Shown here one piece after another: positions 25,833 to 35,588 of a stretch of DNA of 64,000 nucleotides. This DNA comes from HGM04593 sp964512955 (GTDB lineage: Bacteria > Bacteroidota > Bacteroidia > Bacteroidales > Bacteroidaceae), in NCBI GenBank assembly GCA_964512955.1, contig CAZEKX010000001.1, forward strand, positions 1 to 64,000, written 5' to 3'. Each line of letters opens with the position of its first letter. The first letter of the stretch is position 1. Below the pieces are notes generated by a model. It saw nothing but the letters and a program-made list of their open reading frames with translations. It was not told the DNA's origin and made no database searches. The position numbers and the translations under genes were made by a program.

Positions 25833-27458
25833 CTATTGGACTTCGAATTGTGTTGTCGCTTTTGGGAAGGATTCTCCTTTTTCGAGTACCTCTACTGCTT
25901 TTATTACAGTGGGGTCGAATGTGTTTATATATCTCACATGTTCCAACATTCCTTGTATATTATATATTATGTTTGCATAAATTGAACGTTCCAGCCTTTT
26001 ACGTGATTTCTCTATCTGCCAATAGCGGGCTTTCAATCCTTTATTAGAAGCATAATTTATAAAATCCTCCAAAATGTTTTGTTGTTCCATGTATGCCAAA
26101 GCCTCTTCGTATCTGTCGAATGTGCTTAACTCTTGACGGTGCTTGTCGCTATATGCAAAGGTGTATTGCTGAATCAGGTGTTTCGATAGAGCCTGTGTAT
26201 AGTACGATGTTATGTCGGTTGTGTCGCTCGAAACAAAAATATCGGGCATTACACCACCTCCACCATAGACAGTGCGTCCCAAACGTGTTTTGTATATAAG
26301 GGTGTCGTTTTGGTGTATGCTGTCTTGTGAAAAAAACTCTCCACGTTCGTATCGTTTCACAATATCCATGTCATACTCATCCTTTTCTCCTTTTAAATAT
26401 GGCTTTTGAATACAACGACCCGATGGTGTGTAGTATCGTGCTATGGTAAGTCTTACAGCCGAACCATCTTTGAAGTCAAAAGGTTGCTGTACAAGTCCTT
26501 TACCAAATGTTCGGCGACCAATAATCATTCCACGGTCATTGTCCTGAACCGTTCCAGCTAAAATTTCACTTGCCGATGCCGATGTTTCATCGGTCAGAAT
26601 CACAAGTGGCATGTTCTGGAAATTACCATGTCCGTTGGCATACTCTGTGTTGCGTAGCTGGTGTATACCCTCGGTATATACAATCATGTCGCCTTTTTTA
26701 AGAAATTCGTTGGCTATTTGCAGGGCAACGCCTAAGTAACCACCTCCGTTTCCTCTGACATCTATAATTAATCCTTTACATTGTTGCATGTACATACGTG
26801 CCAATGCTATTATAAATTCAGTGAAAGTGTTCTCTGCAAAACGTCCCAATTGTATATATCCCCATTTGTTGTCTATGATATATGCTGCCTCTATACTCTC
26901 TATGGGAATGTCGCCACGTATAATGTTGAACTGCAACAATTCATTATTGCCATATCGTTTTATACCAACTTTTACATCGCTTCCTTTAGGACCTTTCAAC
27001 TTTCTTAGCGCCGCTTCGTTTGTACATGAATCTCCTGTGAAAAGGGTGTCGTTGATAGTTATTATACGGTCTCCTGCAAGAATTCCAACCTGTTCCGACG
27101 GTCCTCCTCTAATAACATCTGTAATGTGCAGTGTGTCGTCCTGAATGAGGAAACGAACTCCTATTCCGCTGAAACTGCTTTTCAAATCGGCATTGGTGGC
27201 TTCAAGGTCCTTTGCCGGAATATATGTGCTGTGTGGGTCCAACTCTTTTAATATAAGTGGCATGGATTGTTCAATAATCTCTTCCATGCTCATGGAATCC
27301 ACATAGCAGGTGTGGACCAACTCCATCAGTTCATCCACTTTGTTGTTTGTACTATAAGGTGTAAAAGCACTGTAGTACTGTTTTTGCGATATGTTAATCC
27401 CTATAATCACTCCGAATATTATGCAGAGAACCAATAGGGCAGGCGTATATTTCTTCAT
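25833..27458 (-). CDS. ctpA: S41 carboxy-terminal processing protease
   Basis: This is a periplasmic serine protease with an N-terminal membrane anchor (PALLVLCIIFGVIIGINIS). A PDZ domain (about 85-170) is followed by the S41 catalytic domain, with the Ser in LTDETSASASEILAG and the Lys in GRRTFGKGLVQQPF. The 541 residues include a C-terminal helical tail. It lies 5 bp downstream of a deaminase gene, forming a three-gene operon with DUF4847. It likely trims C-termini of exported proteins. Confidence 0.93.
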   Translation of the reverse strand: MKKYTPALLVLCIIFGVIIGINISQKQYYSAFTPYSTNNKVDELMELVHTCYVDSMSMEEIIEQSMPLILKELDPHSTYIPAKDLEATNADLKSSFSGIGVRFLIQDDTLHITDVIRGGPSEQVGILAGDRIITINDTLFTGDSCTNEAALRKLKGPKGSDVKVGIKRYGNNELLQFNIIRGDIPIESIEAAYIIDNKWGYIQLGRFAENTFTEFIIALARMYMQQCKGLIIDVRGNGGGYLGVALQIANEFLKKGDMIVYTEGIHQLRNTEYANGHGNFQNMPLVILTDETSASASEILAGTVQDNDRGMIIGRRTFGKGLVQQPFDFKDGSAVRLTIARYYTPSGRCIQKPYLKGEKDEYDMDIVKRYERGEFFSQDSIHQNDTLIYKTRLGRTVYGGGGVMPDIFVSSDTTDITSYYTQALSKHLIQQYTFAYSDKHRQELSTFDRYEEALAYMEQQNILEDFINYASNKGLKARYWQIEKSRKRLERSIYANIIYNIQGMLEHVRYINTFDPTVIKAVEVLEKGESFPKATTQFEVQ

Positions 27459-27463
27459 CTTTT

Positions 27464-27892
27464 CTATTCTTCGGTTTTGTTCAGGAATACTGTTTCAATA
27501 CCGGCACGTTTCAGCAGGTCTATACCATCGGTCAAACGGTACTGCTCTGAGTATACAACTCTTTTTATGCCGGCCTGAACAATGAGTTTTGCACACTCAA
27601 TGCAGGGTGATGCAGTTACATAGAGTGTTGCTCCGTCGCTATTGTTGCCCGAACGTGCAATCTTTGTTATTGCATTGGCTTCGGCGTGCAGTACATAGGG
27701 TTTTGTCAATCCATCATCGTCTTCACAAATGTTTTCGAACCCCGATGGTGTTCCGTTGAAACCATCCGATATAATCATTTTATCTTTTACTATGAGGGCA
27801 CCAACTTTGCGTCGTTGGCAATATGAGTTCTCGGCCCAAATCTTTGCCATGCGAATATAACGCATGTCTAAGTCGTGTTGTTTCTTGCTCAT
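27464..27892 (-). CDS. dCMP deaminase family (ComEB-like) zinc enzyme
   Basis: This 142-residue cytidine/deoxycytidylate deaminase-fold enzyme has zinc ligands in VLHAEANAI (HAE) and ASPCIECAKL (PCxxC). A short N-terminal extension includes CQRRKVGALIVKDKMI. It most likely converts dCMP to dUMP for thymidylate synthesis. The start is ATG 27892, 2 bp after the upstream lipoprotein gene, and ctpA follows after 5 bp. Confidence 0.92.
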   Translation of the reverse strand: MSKKQHDLDMRYIRMAKIWAENSYCQRRKVGALIVKDKMIISDGFNGTPSGFENICEDDDGLTKPYVLHAEANAITKIARSGNNSDGATLYVTASPCIECAKLIVQAGIKRVVYSEQYRLTDGIDLLKRAGIETVFLNKTEE

Positions 27893-27894
27893 GG

Positions 27895-28317
27895 TTATCT
27901 GTTATGAAATTGCATATAAATGTTGTTCTGTTGCTTTATTTGCAGGTAATTTATATCTCCTTCGTATTTGCTTGCCTTTTCGAATATTACCTTCATCTTT
28001 TTTGCTATACTGTCGTTTGCAATATCCCCATTGCTTACATTTACCTGCGTGCATTGGAATGTGCGGTTATCTCCGTCGGCACTCCATTTGCCGGTTATTG
28101 TCGCTCCTTTGGGTGTTGTTGTCGTAAATACACCATCGAAGAATTTAAGGTTGTATATACCCTTTGGGTCAATATTTCGTTCTCCCTCTTTTATGAATGA
28201 TAGTTTCCATGTGCGGTTCATGAAAATATCTGTAATGTCATCGCTCTGCGAACATGTACATAGCAAAATTGAGATAAACAGTATTGTTGTTAAATATATA
28301 ATTCTCATTGCCTTCAT
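27895..28317 (-). CDS. DUF4847-like lipoprotein
   Basis: The 140-residue lipoprotein has a clear signal and lipobox (LLCTCS). The small beta-rich domain (NRTWKLSFIKEGERN ... GKWSADGDNRTFQ ... INYLQIKQQNNIYMQF) resembles the META/lipocalin-like DUF4847 family of Bacteroidales. Function is unknown. It is the first gene of a three-gene operon with the deaminase and ctpA. Confidence 0.75.
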   Translation of the reverse strand: MKAMRIIYLTTILFISILLCTCSQSDDITDIFMNRTWKLSFIKEGERNIDPKGIYNLKFFDGVFTTTTPKGATITGKWSADGDNRTFQCTQVNVSNGDIANDSIAKKMKVIFEKASKYEGDINYLQIKQQNNIYMQFHNR

Positions 28318-28374
28318 TCTGAATTGGTATAAATCCTATTAAACTGTTTTTTTAAGAAATAGAGAATTTCACTC

Positions 28375-30441
28375 TCATTTTTTTATACCATCTCTTTCGA
28401 GCAATGGCTCTATTTGAGGTCTGTGTCCTCTGAAACGTATATACAACTCCATTGGTGGCTCTGTATCTCCACGTGATAGAATGTTTACACGAAACGATTC
28501 TGCTACCTTCATGTTCATTATACCTTGCTCCTTAAATAGTGAGAAAGCATCGGCATCGAGCATCTCTGCCCATTTGTAACTATAATATCCCGCGGCATAA
28601 CCACCCGACATTATATGGCTGAACTGTGGTGTTATTCCACACTCGATTGGTTGATTCATCAGCATCAATGCCTTTTTGGCTTTATGTTCATATTCCATTA
28701 CGTTGCCTTCGAATGGGGTAATTCTATTGTGCCATGCTTGGTCTATAAGTCCTAATGAAACCTGTCTTATACATTGGTATGCCGAAAGGAAATTACGCGA
28801 TTCATGTATCTTCTTAAGCAACTCTTCGGGAATACTTTCTCCGGTATCATGATGGAATGCAAATGATTTTAAGAATTCTTTCTCTCCTGTGAAGTTTTCC
28901 ATTATCTGCGATGGCATCTCAACAAAATCCCACAATACATTTGGACTACATTGACTTGCGTATGTAACATCTGAGAATATTCCATGCAGGCAGTGCCCGA
29001 ACTCATGCATTAAAGTATTTACCTCATCAAAAGTTAGCAATGTGGGTTTTCCGGGTAATGGTTTGCGGTAATTTGTCGACAACGTTACATGTGGACGGTG
29101 GTCGGTACCATCGGGGTCCTTGTATTGTGCTCTTAATGAGTCCATCCATGCACCGCCATGTTTCCCTTTGCGGGTGTAGAAATCGCAATAAAGCAGTGCA
29201 AGATGTTTACCATCAAAATCCAATACTTCCCATACTTTTACATCCTGATGGAATGTGGGAATATCGTTATGCAATTTAAATGTTACACCATACAGACGTG
29301 TGGCAAGGTTGAATGCTCCATATATTGCTTGCTCCAGGTTGAAATATGGGCGTACCATCTCGTCGCTCAAATTAAACTTTTTCTCTTTTAATTTTTCGGA
29401 GTAATATGCGAAATCCCATGCTTCGAATTGGAAATCCTCTCCTTCCAACTCCTTTGCTGTGGCAATTACCTCCTTTACATCCATTTGGGCGGCAGGTAGG
29501 TATGCCCATGTCAGTTTGCCTAACATTGAAAATACAGCATCGCTGTTTTGTGCCATGCGTTCAGCCAGTACGTAATCGCTGTATGTGTTATATCCTAATA
29601 AGTTGGCAAATCTTAGACGTCTGTTTACAATCTCTTTTACAATCTCTCTGTTGTCGTGTTTGTTGCCTTTTGCACCTATTGTATTATATGCCATATACAT
29701 CTCTTTTCGCAAATCGCGGTTTTTGCAGAATGTCATGAATGGCATGTAACTCGGACGATGCAATGTAAATATCCACCCCTCCTTTTGTTGTTCACGAGCA
29801 GTGTTTGCTGCACTCTCTACGAGGTCGTTTGGTAATCCTTCTAAGTGTTTGGAGTCGGTTATGTGTAGAGTGAATTCGTCGGTATCTTTTACAAGATTTT
29901 CCTGGAATTTCAAGGAAAGCGTTGTTAATCTTCTGCTTAAATTCCTATACTCATCTCGTTTTTCGCCTTGCAAGTTTGCTCCCGAGCGTACAAAAAAAGT
30001 ATACGTCTCTTGTAACAATCTTTTTTGTTCACCGTTTAAATAGGAGTTCTCCTGCTCATAAACAGTTTTAATTCTTGCAAAAAGAGTCTCGTTAAGGGTT
30101 ATGTTATTTCTATGTTCTGTATGTAATTCCTGAATCTCCTCTTCTACCTTCAGAATTTCATCGTAACTATGCGAGTTGATAAGTGCCTCGAATGCATACA
30201 AAATATTACTTATGGTGCTACCCGCACGTTCAAAAGCCACTATGGTGTTTTCGAATGTGGGTTGCATGGGGTTGTTGCAAATCTCTTCTATCTCATGCTC
30301 TTCGCGTCTTATTCCCTCTTTTATGGCAGGAACAAAGTGAGACAATGTAATGCGGTCGTATGGAACAGCATTGAAAGGTGTTTCATACGGTATGCATAAA
30401 GGATTTTTATTTATCGATTCTTTGTTGTTTATATTGTCCAT
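28375..30441 (-). CDS. dcp: M3 family peptidase, dipeptidyl carboxypeptidase type
   Basis: This zinc peptidase of the thimet oligopeptidase/Dcp family has about 688 residues. The catalytic motif HEFGHCLHGIF gives the HEXXH zinc site; EMPSQIMENF supplies the third ligand. No signal peptide is seen, so it is likely cytoplasmic. Two in-frame ATGs lie 9 bp apart (30450 and 30441); I chose MDNINNKESINKN at 30441, but the other is equally possible. With the POT transporter and aminopeptidase P it fits intracellular peptide breakdown. Confidence 0.93.
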   Translation of the reverse strand: MDNINNKESINKNPLCIPYETPFNAVPYDRITLSHFVPAIKEGIRREEHEIEEICNNPMQPTFENTIVAFERAGSTISNILYAFEALINSHSYDEILKVEEEIQELHTEHRNNITLNETLFARIKTVYEQENSYLNGEQKRLLQETYTFFVRSGANLQGEKRDEYRNLSRRLTTLSLKFQENLVKDTDEFTLHITDSKHLEGLPNDLVESAANTAREQQKEGWIFTLHRPSYMPFMTFCKNRDLRKEMYMAYNTIGAKGNKHDNREIVKEIVNRRLRFANLLGYNTYSDYVLAERMAQNSDAVFSMLGKLTWAYLPAAQMDVKEVIATAKELEGEDFQFEAWDFAYYSEKLKEKKFNLSDEMVRPYFNLEQAIYGAFNLATRLYGVTFKLHNDIPTFHQDVKVWEVLDFDGKHLALLYCDFYTRKGKHGGAWMDSLRAQYKDPDGTDHRPHVTLSTNYRKPLPGKPTLLTFDEVNTLMHEFGHCLHGIFSDVTYASQCSPNVLWDFVEMPSQIMENFTGEKEFLKSFAFHHDTGESIPEELLKKIHESRNFLSAYQCIRQVSLGLIDQAWHNRITPFEGNVMEYEHKAKKALMLMNQPIECGITPQFSHIMSGGYAAGYYSYKWAEMLDADAFSLFKEQGIMNMKVAESFRVNILSRGDTEPPMELYIRFRGHRPQIEPLLERDGIKK

Positions 30442-30488
30442 TCTATACATGTTTTCTTAAAATCTCCTCTCTTTAAGAGATATTCTTG

Positions 30489-30496
30489 CAAAGGTA
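30489..30496 (-). promoter_or_regulatory. -7 promoter box upstream of the M3 peptidase
   Basis: The minus strand reads TACCTTTG, an exact TAnnTTTG box, about 48 bp upstream of the start codon. Confidence 0.6.
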
Positions 30497-30601
30497 AACA
30501 AATGTCCTCGCTTTTCCTCTTATATTTTTAAAATAATTGTGAAAATGGTACACGAAATTAACATTGACCAAAGTAATCTCTCTCTCGTTTTTACATGAAA
30601 G

Positions 30602-30639
30602 TGATGGCGATAAAAGCCTTTAAACTTCTACCGCCATCA
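30602..30639 (-). terminator. possible terminator after nagA
   Basis: TGATGGCG pairs with CGCCATCA around a 22-nt partly paired loop, 55 bp downstream of the nagA stop. There is no clear T-run, so the call is tentative. Confidence 0.4.
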
Positions 30640-30693
30640 GTTATGAAGAAATAATCTTAATTAATTCTTTTCTTGTAGTATTTAAATTGGTTC

Positions 30694-31857
30694 TTAAATA
30701 TTGAATGTTCCATCTACAAGTTTACCCATTGCCCATACGCCACGTATGTTCAAGTTCTCATCGAGAATCATAAGGTCGGCATCTTTGTCTTTCTGTAACG
30801 AACCCTTACGATCGTAAACATTCATTATTTTTGCAGGGGTCTCCGATGCCATGCGTACTGCATCTTCCAAAGGTATTTCGGCTTTTTGTACAAGAGTACG
30901 TATCAAACGGTCCATTGTTGCTACACTGCCGGCAAGTGCAGAACGGTCGGCCAATTTACAAACACCATCTTCAATTATTACACGTGGGTCGAACGCAACA
31001 TTACTGTCGCTTGCCGCACAAGCCAACGCATCTGTGATTACACAAGCGCGTTCAACGCCTTTTATCTTGTGTACAAGACGCAGAATAGTGGGAGGTACAT
31101 GAATACCATCGGCAACAACCTCTACTGTCATGTCGTCATGCAAGTATATACTTTCTACAGTACCCTCGTATTTGTATTCGCGACGCTTATGGAATCCCGG
31201 CATAGCATTGTAGAAGTGTGTGGCATGTGTGTATCCGTTGGCATGTGCAGTGTGAATATCGTCATATTCAGCCTGTGTATGTGCTACAGATGCAAGTATT
31301 CCCTTCGATGTGATATATTTACCGAACTGCATTGCTCCGGGTAGTTCGGGAGCAGCGTCCCAACGCTTAATACAATCCCATTTTTCTACAAGAGGAATAT
31401 ACTCTGCAGGGTCCGGGTCTTTAATATTTTCGGGAATCTGTCCGCCTGCCATCTTCATGTTTAGGTAGTGCCCCTCTAAGTGAAGGCCTAAAATAGGGCT
31501 GTCGGGTTCGTTCATTAGTTTTGTACAAACTTCTGCGGCAGCCTCAATCATGGGAACGGTCGACGATGAAAGAGTAGGGAATATACTTGTTGTACCATGT
31601 TTCATGTGTGCGGCAACAGCAACACGGAATGCCTCTTCGTCGCCCTCCATGAAGTCGCGACCTCCACCACCGTGAACGTGTATTTCAACACCACCGGGAA
31701 CAACATACATACCTTTGGCATCTACAAGTTCTGCGCCTATTACAGCAAGGTCGCAGTTGGTAACCTCTAAAATTTTGTTGTCTCTGATAATTACAGAACC
31801 ATCCTTTAACCAACCTTGTGGTGTAAGGATTTTCGCATTTATAATTTGTGTCAGCAT
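30694..31857 (-). CDS. nagA: N-acetylglucosamine-6-phosphate deacetylase
   Basis: The enzyme removes acetate from GlcNAc-6-phosphate in amino sugar catabolism. The 387 residues show EIHVHGGGGRDFMEG, the metal Glu and HxxG in LGLHLEGHYLN, the two His in SVAHTQAEYDD and THATHFYNAM, and the catalytic Asp in ACVITDALACAA. The gene stands alone. It would use GlcNAc released from host glycans, as by the endoglycosidase encoded nearby, though direct coupling is inference. Confidence 0.94.
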   Translation of the reverse strand: MLTQIINAKILTPQGWLKDGSVIIRDNKILEVTNCDLAVIGAELVDAKGMYVVPGGVEIHVHGGGGRDFMEGDEEAFRVAVAAHMKHGTTSIFPTLSSSTVPMIEAAAEVCTKLMNEPDSPILGLHLEGHYLNMKMAGGQIPENIKDPDPAEYIPLVEKWDCIKRWDAAPELPGAMQFGKYITSKGILASVAHTQAEYDDIHTAHANGYTHATHFYNAMPGFHKRREYKYEGTVESIYLHDDMTVEVVADGIHVPPTILRLVHKIKGVERACVITDALACAASDSNVAFDPRVIIEDGVCKLADRSALAGSVATMDRLIRTLVQKAEIPLEDAVRMASETPAKIMNVYDRKGSLQKDKDADLMILDENLNIRGVWAMGKLVDGTFNI

Positions 31858-31953
31858 ATATAAAAATGTTAGTTAGTTTTTAAGTTTCTGTATATTAAAG
31901 TGTTATCCTGCTTGTTAGTGGTGTTTGTGCAACTCTTTGTGAGTTTCTGCACA

Positions 31954-31961
31954 CAAATTTA
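31954..31961 (-). promoter_or_regulatory. -7 promoter box upstream of nagA
   Basis: The minus strand reads TAAATTTG, an exact TAnnTTTG box, 97 bp upstream of the nagA ATG. Confidence 0.45.
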
Positions 31962-32036
31962 TTTAAATTACTTATTATTTGATACTTTTTAACAAGAAAT
32001 TTTATTCCATAATTTAATTTTATCGTTTTCCTTTTT

Positions 32037-32066
32037 TAGTATACTGTTTTTAGTATACTGTTTTTA
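32037..32066. repeat. tandem repeat of TAGTATACTGTTTTT
   Basis: Two adjacent copies of a 15-bp unit (14-15 bp identical), each containing the palindrome AGTATACT. They lie midway between nagA and glnN and could be operator sites, for example for nitrogen control of glnN. Confidence 0.6.
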
Positions 32067-32318
32067 TACGTAAAACGATTTTTTGCTTAATGTTTACTGT
32101 TTTTCTGTATTTGTGGTAAAATGTAAATAAAATATCTGTATTAGGTGAAAAATTGTTAGTTTTGTAACTTGTGCTGTTTTTTTAATCTGCGGTTGTCGTT
32201 TATTGATAATGCATGGTTTTTTACCTCCTTTTTTCTGAATTTTCAGTCTGTTGTACGGAAAATTCGCCAAAAAACACCTCTTTTTTCTACTTTTCTTGTA
32301 TGAATAACAATGTATGTG

Positions 32319-32326
32319 TATATTTG
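32319..32326 (+). promoter_or_regulatory. -7 promoter box upstream of glnN
   Basis: TATATTTG is an exact TAnnTTTG box, 35 bp upstream of the ATG at 32361. A TTG-containing -33-like stretch (TTCTTG, ending 32298) lies 20 bp further up. Confidence 0.65.
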
Positions 32327-32360
32327 CACAATATTGAAAAATGTAAACAAAGGTGTATTT

Positions 32361-34544
32361 ATGTCAAAACTCAGGTTCGAAGTTGTAAGTGCCGCTTTTG
32401 GTAAAAAAGCAATAGAGGTTCCAAATCCTTGTAAACGTCCTTCGGAATTGTTCGCGGTGAACGTCTTTAATAGAGAAAAAATGTTCAAATATCTCCCGGG
32501 AGATGTTTATTCCAAACTGATAGATGTTATAGATAACGATGCTCCATTGGACAGTTCCATAGCAGACAGTGTTGCCAAAGGTATGAAACATTGGGCTATA
32601 GAGAATGGTGCAACTCACTACACGCATTGGTTCCATCCGCTTACTGAGACAACGGCCGAAAAACACGATGCCTTTGTTGAGCATGACGGTAAAGGTGGGT
32701 TAATAGAAAAGTTTTCGGGTAAGTTGTTGGTTCAACAAGAACCCGATGCATCCTCTTTTCCAAACGGAGGTATACGTAGTACGTTCGAAGCGCGCGGGTA
32801 TAGTGCATGGGATCCCACGTCCCCGGCATTTCTCATGGGTAACACGTTATGTATTCCCACAGTGTTTATAGCATACACAGGCGAAGCACTCGATTATAAA
32901 GCACCATTGCTAAAGGCACTGCGTGCTGTGGACAAGGCTGCTACCGATGTTTGTCGTTATTTCGATAAGAATGTGAAAAAGGTTATAACATATCTTGGTT
33001 GGGAACAGGAGTATTTCTTGGTTGACGAAGGTATGCTGTTGGCACGTCCCGACCTTTTGCTGACAGGTCGTACATTAATGGGACACGACAGTGCAAAGAA
33101 CCAACAGTTGGAAGACCACTATTTTGGTTCTATTCCCGAGCGTGTTGCCGCATTTATGAAAGATTTGGAGATAGAGGCTCTTAAACTTGGTATTCCGGCA
33201 AAGACCTGCCACAATGAGGCGGCTCCAAACCAGTTCGAACTTGCACCTATCTACGAAGAGTGTAACTTGGCTGTAGACCATAATATGCTTATAATGGCAA
33301 TTATGAAAGAGGTTGCCCGTCGACATGGATTCCGTGTCTTGTTGCACGAGAAACCTTTTAAAGGTGTAAACGGTTCGGGTAAACACAACAATTGGTCGCT
33401 TGGAACAGATACCGGTACCCTGCTTATGGCACCTGGCAAAACCGACAAAGATAATTTGCGATTCATTACATTTGTAGTAAACACATTGGCTGCAATATAT
33501 CGTCATAATGGTTTGCTGAAAGCAAGCATAATGTCGGCTGCCAACTCGCATCGTCTTGGTGCTGCCGAGGCACCTCCGGCTATCATATCAAGTTTCTTGG
33601 GTTCGCATCTCTCATCTGTTCTCGACCACTTGGAGACCACCGATGACGTAGTAAGAATATTGAGCAAAAGAGAACTGCGTTTGAATATTCCGCAGATTCC
33701 GGAACTAATGATAGACAATACCGACCGTAACCGTACCTCGCCTTTTGCTTTTACCGGAAACCGTTTTGAGTTCCGTGCAGTTGGTTCCGAGGCAAACTGT
33801 GCATCGGCAATGATTGCTTTAAACACCGCTATGGCGGAGCAACTTGTAATATTCAAAAAAGAGGTGGATGCTCTCATAGAATCGGGAGTAGCAAAGGAAG
33901 ATGCTCTTGTGAATGTAATAAGAAAATATATTAAATACAGCAAACCAATACGTTTCGATGGTAACGGCTACTCCGAGGAGTGGAGACAAGAGGCCGAAAA
34001 GCGTGGTTTGGATTGCGAGGCAAGTGCGCCTATAGTATTCGACCGATACTTGGATAAAGAGAGCATTGCAATGTTCAGTAACATGGATGTTATGACAGCA
34101 AAAGAACTTAAAGCACGTAATGAGATAAAATGGGAAATGTACACCAAAAAGGTACAAATAGAAGCACGTGTGTTAGGCGACTTGGCTTTGAATCACATTG
34201 TACCCACTGCCACAAAATATCAGAGTTCACTGCTCGATAATATAATAAAAATGGAGCAAGTGTTAGGCAGTGAAGAGGGGCGCAAGGTCTCGGCCGAGAA
34301 TATTGCAACAGTTAAAGATATAGCAATGCGAGTTTCCGAGATTCGTCGTATGGTCGATGAAATGGTAGAGCGTCGCAAGGTGGCAAATCGCATACTCGAG
34401 GAGCGCGAAAAGGCTGTTGCATATCACGATACCATTGCTCCCATGCTCGAGGAGATACGTACTCACATAGATAAACTCGAAATTATGGTAGACAATGAAT
34501 TGTGGACTCTTCCCAAGTACCGCGAATTGTTGTTTATTGTGTAA
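32361..34544 (+). CDS. glnN: glutamine synthetase type III
   Basis: This is the large GSIII form typical of Bacteroidota, which makes glutamine from glutamate and ammonia with ATP. The 727 residues contain the catalytic region with YLGWEQEYFLVDEG, CHNEAAPNQFELAPIYEE, GVNGSGKHNNWSLGTDTG and RTSPFAFTGNRFEFRAVGS. A helical C-terminal extension (about 570-727) is characteristic of type III. The ATG at 32361 (MSKLRFEVVSAAFGKK) has an AAAGG ribosome site. The longer frame from 32310 overlaps the promoter and is rejected. Confidence 0.95.
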   Translation: MSKLRFEVVSAAFGKKAIEVPNPCKRPSELFAVNVFNREKMFKYLPGDVYSKLIDVIDNDAPLDSSIADSVAKGMKHWAIENGATHYTHWFHPLTETTAEKHDAFVEHDGKGGLIEKFSGKLLVQQEPDASSFPNGGIRSTFEARGYSAWDPTSPAFLMGNTLCIPTVFIAYTGEALDYKAPLLKALRAVDKAATDVCRYFDKNVKKVITYLGWEQEYFLVDEGMLLARPDLLLTGRTLMGHDSAKNQQLEDHYFGSIPERVAAFMKDLEIEALKLGIPAKTCHNEAAPNQFELAPIYEECNLAVDHNMLIMAIMKEVARRHGFRVLLHEKPFKGVNGSGKHNNWSLGTDTGTLLMAPGKTDKDNLRFITFVVNTLAAIYRHNGLLKASIMSAANSHRLGAAEAPPAIISSFLGSHLSSVLDHLETTDDVVRILSKRELRLNIPQIPELMIDNTDRNRTSPFAFTGNRFEFRAVGSEANCASAMIALNTAMAEQLVIFKKEVDALIESGVAKEDALVNVIRKYIKYSKPIRFDGNGYSEEWRQEAEKRGLDCEASAPIVFDRYLDKESIAMFSNMDVMTAKELKARNEIKWEMYTKKVQIEARVLGDLALNHIVPTATKYQSSLLDNIIKMEQVLGSEEGRKVSAENIATVKDIAMRVSEIRRMVDEMVERRKVANRILEEREKAVAYHDTIAPMLEEIRTHIDKLEIMVDNELWTLPKYRELLFIV

Positions 34545-34575
34545 ATAAAGAACCATGTAAAGAGGATTGGTATAT

Positions 34576-35583
34576 ATGATAAAAAAGGAAAAATCATATT
34601 CATTACTTTTACATAACACCTTCGGTATAGATGTCGAAGCAGAGCAGTTTGTAGAGTTTGAAACCGAAACCGAACTTGTCGAACTCATAAAAAATGGAAT
34701 TTCCTCACCCATATTGGTAATAGGTGGTGGCAGCAATCTTCTATTTATGAAAAATTACAGTGGAACGGTTTTGCACTCCCGTATATGCGATATACAGGTT
34801 GTGGAGGAGAACGACGAGGTTGCTTATCTGCGTGTCGGCAGTGGTGTAGAGTGGGACTATTTGGTGAAGTACAGTATCGATAACGGTTTGCAAGGTCTTG
34901 AAAACCTCTCAGCCATACCGGGTGAGGTTGGAGCAAGTGCAGTGCAGAATGTTGGTGCATACGGAGTAGAGGCAGGTGAACTTATTCATTCGGTAGAAGC
35001 AATATCCCTGACCGATGCATCAAAAAGAATATTCATGCAGAACGACTGCTGTTTTGCCTATCGTTATAGCATATTTAAAAACGAGGAGAAAGGTAAGAAT
35101 GTAATAACATACGTTACATATTGTTTGCGTAAGGTGCCCGAATATAAAGTTTCTTATGGAAATATGCTTTCGAAAGTTGAAGCATTAGGTGGTCTTTCTG
35201 CTCAAAATATCCGTACTGTGGTGTGCGAGACACGTGCCTCTAAATTGCCCTCTCCCTCTTGTCTGGGCAGTGCCGGCAGTTTTTTTATGAATCCGGTAGT
35301 AGATATTGCTGTTGCCGACAAATTAAAGAAACAATATCCCGAAATGCCACAATACGACACCCCCGACGGTAGAGTAAAACTGTCGGCAGGGTGGCTCATA
35401 GAGCAGTGCGGATGGAAGGGAAAACGTATAGGTAATGTCGGTTCATACCCCAAACAGGCACTTGTTATTGTTAATTACGGTGGCGCAACCGGTACCGAGG
35501 TCATGGCATTTTCCAATGCTGTATGCAACGCGGTTAAGGAATCCTTTGGTGTTGAACTGCACCCCGAGGTGAATACCATATAA
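34576..35583 (+). CDS. murB: UDP-N-acetylenolpyruvoylglucosamine reductase
   Basis: This cytoplasmic FAD enzyme makes UDP-MurNAc for peptidoglycan. The 335 residues show the FAD-binding SPILVIGGGSNLLFM, then GLENLSAIPGEVGASAVQNVGAYG, and the type I C-terminal ELHPEVNTI with the catalytic Glu. Other landmarks are FAYRYSIFK and SAGSFFMNPV. The start is ATG 34576, rather than the TTG 9 bp earlier. It follows glnN by 31 bp and precedes a metallo-hydrolase gene by 5 bp. Confidence 0.95.
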   Translation: MIKKEKSYSLLLHNTFGIDVEAEQFVEFETETELVELIKNGISSPILVIGGGSNLLFMKNYSGTVLHSRICDIQVVEENDEVAYLRVGSGVEWDYLVKYSIDNGLQGLENLSAIPGEVGASAVQNVGAYGVEAGELIHSVEAISLTDASKRIFMQNDCCFAYRYSIFKNEEKGKNVITYVTYCLRKVPEYKVSYGNMLSKVEALGGLSAQNIRTVVCETRASKLPSPSCLGSAGSFFMNPVVDIAVADKLKKQYPEMPQYDTPDGRVKLSAGWLIEQCGWKGKRIGNVGSYPKQALVIVNYGGATGTEVMAFSNAVCNAVKESFGVELHPEVNTI

Positions 35584-35588
35584 AGGTT

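Larger units (their letters stand above)
31858..32360. other. AT-rich intergenic region between nagA and glnN
   Basis: This 500-bp gap between divergent genes holds no convincing gene. It has a nagA-side promoter box, a tandem repeat at 32037-32066, several T-runs and an exact glnN promoter box at 32319-32326. The short frames in it overlap promoter elements and look accidental. Confidence 0.6.

Noticed and set aside
32037..32066. CRISPR-like repeat
   Set aside because: Only two adjacent 15-bp units without spacers, and no cas genes in the window.
32213..32404. Short frames upstream of glnN
   Set aside because: They cross the glnN promoter and start codon and show no family resemblance.
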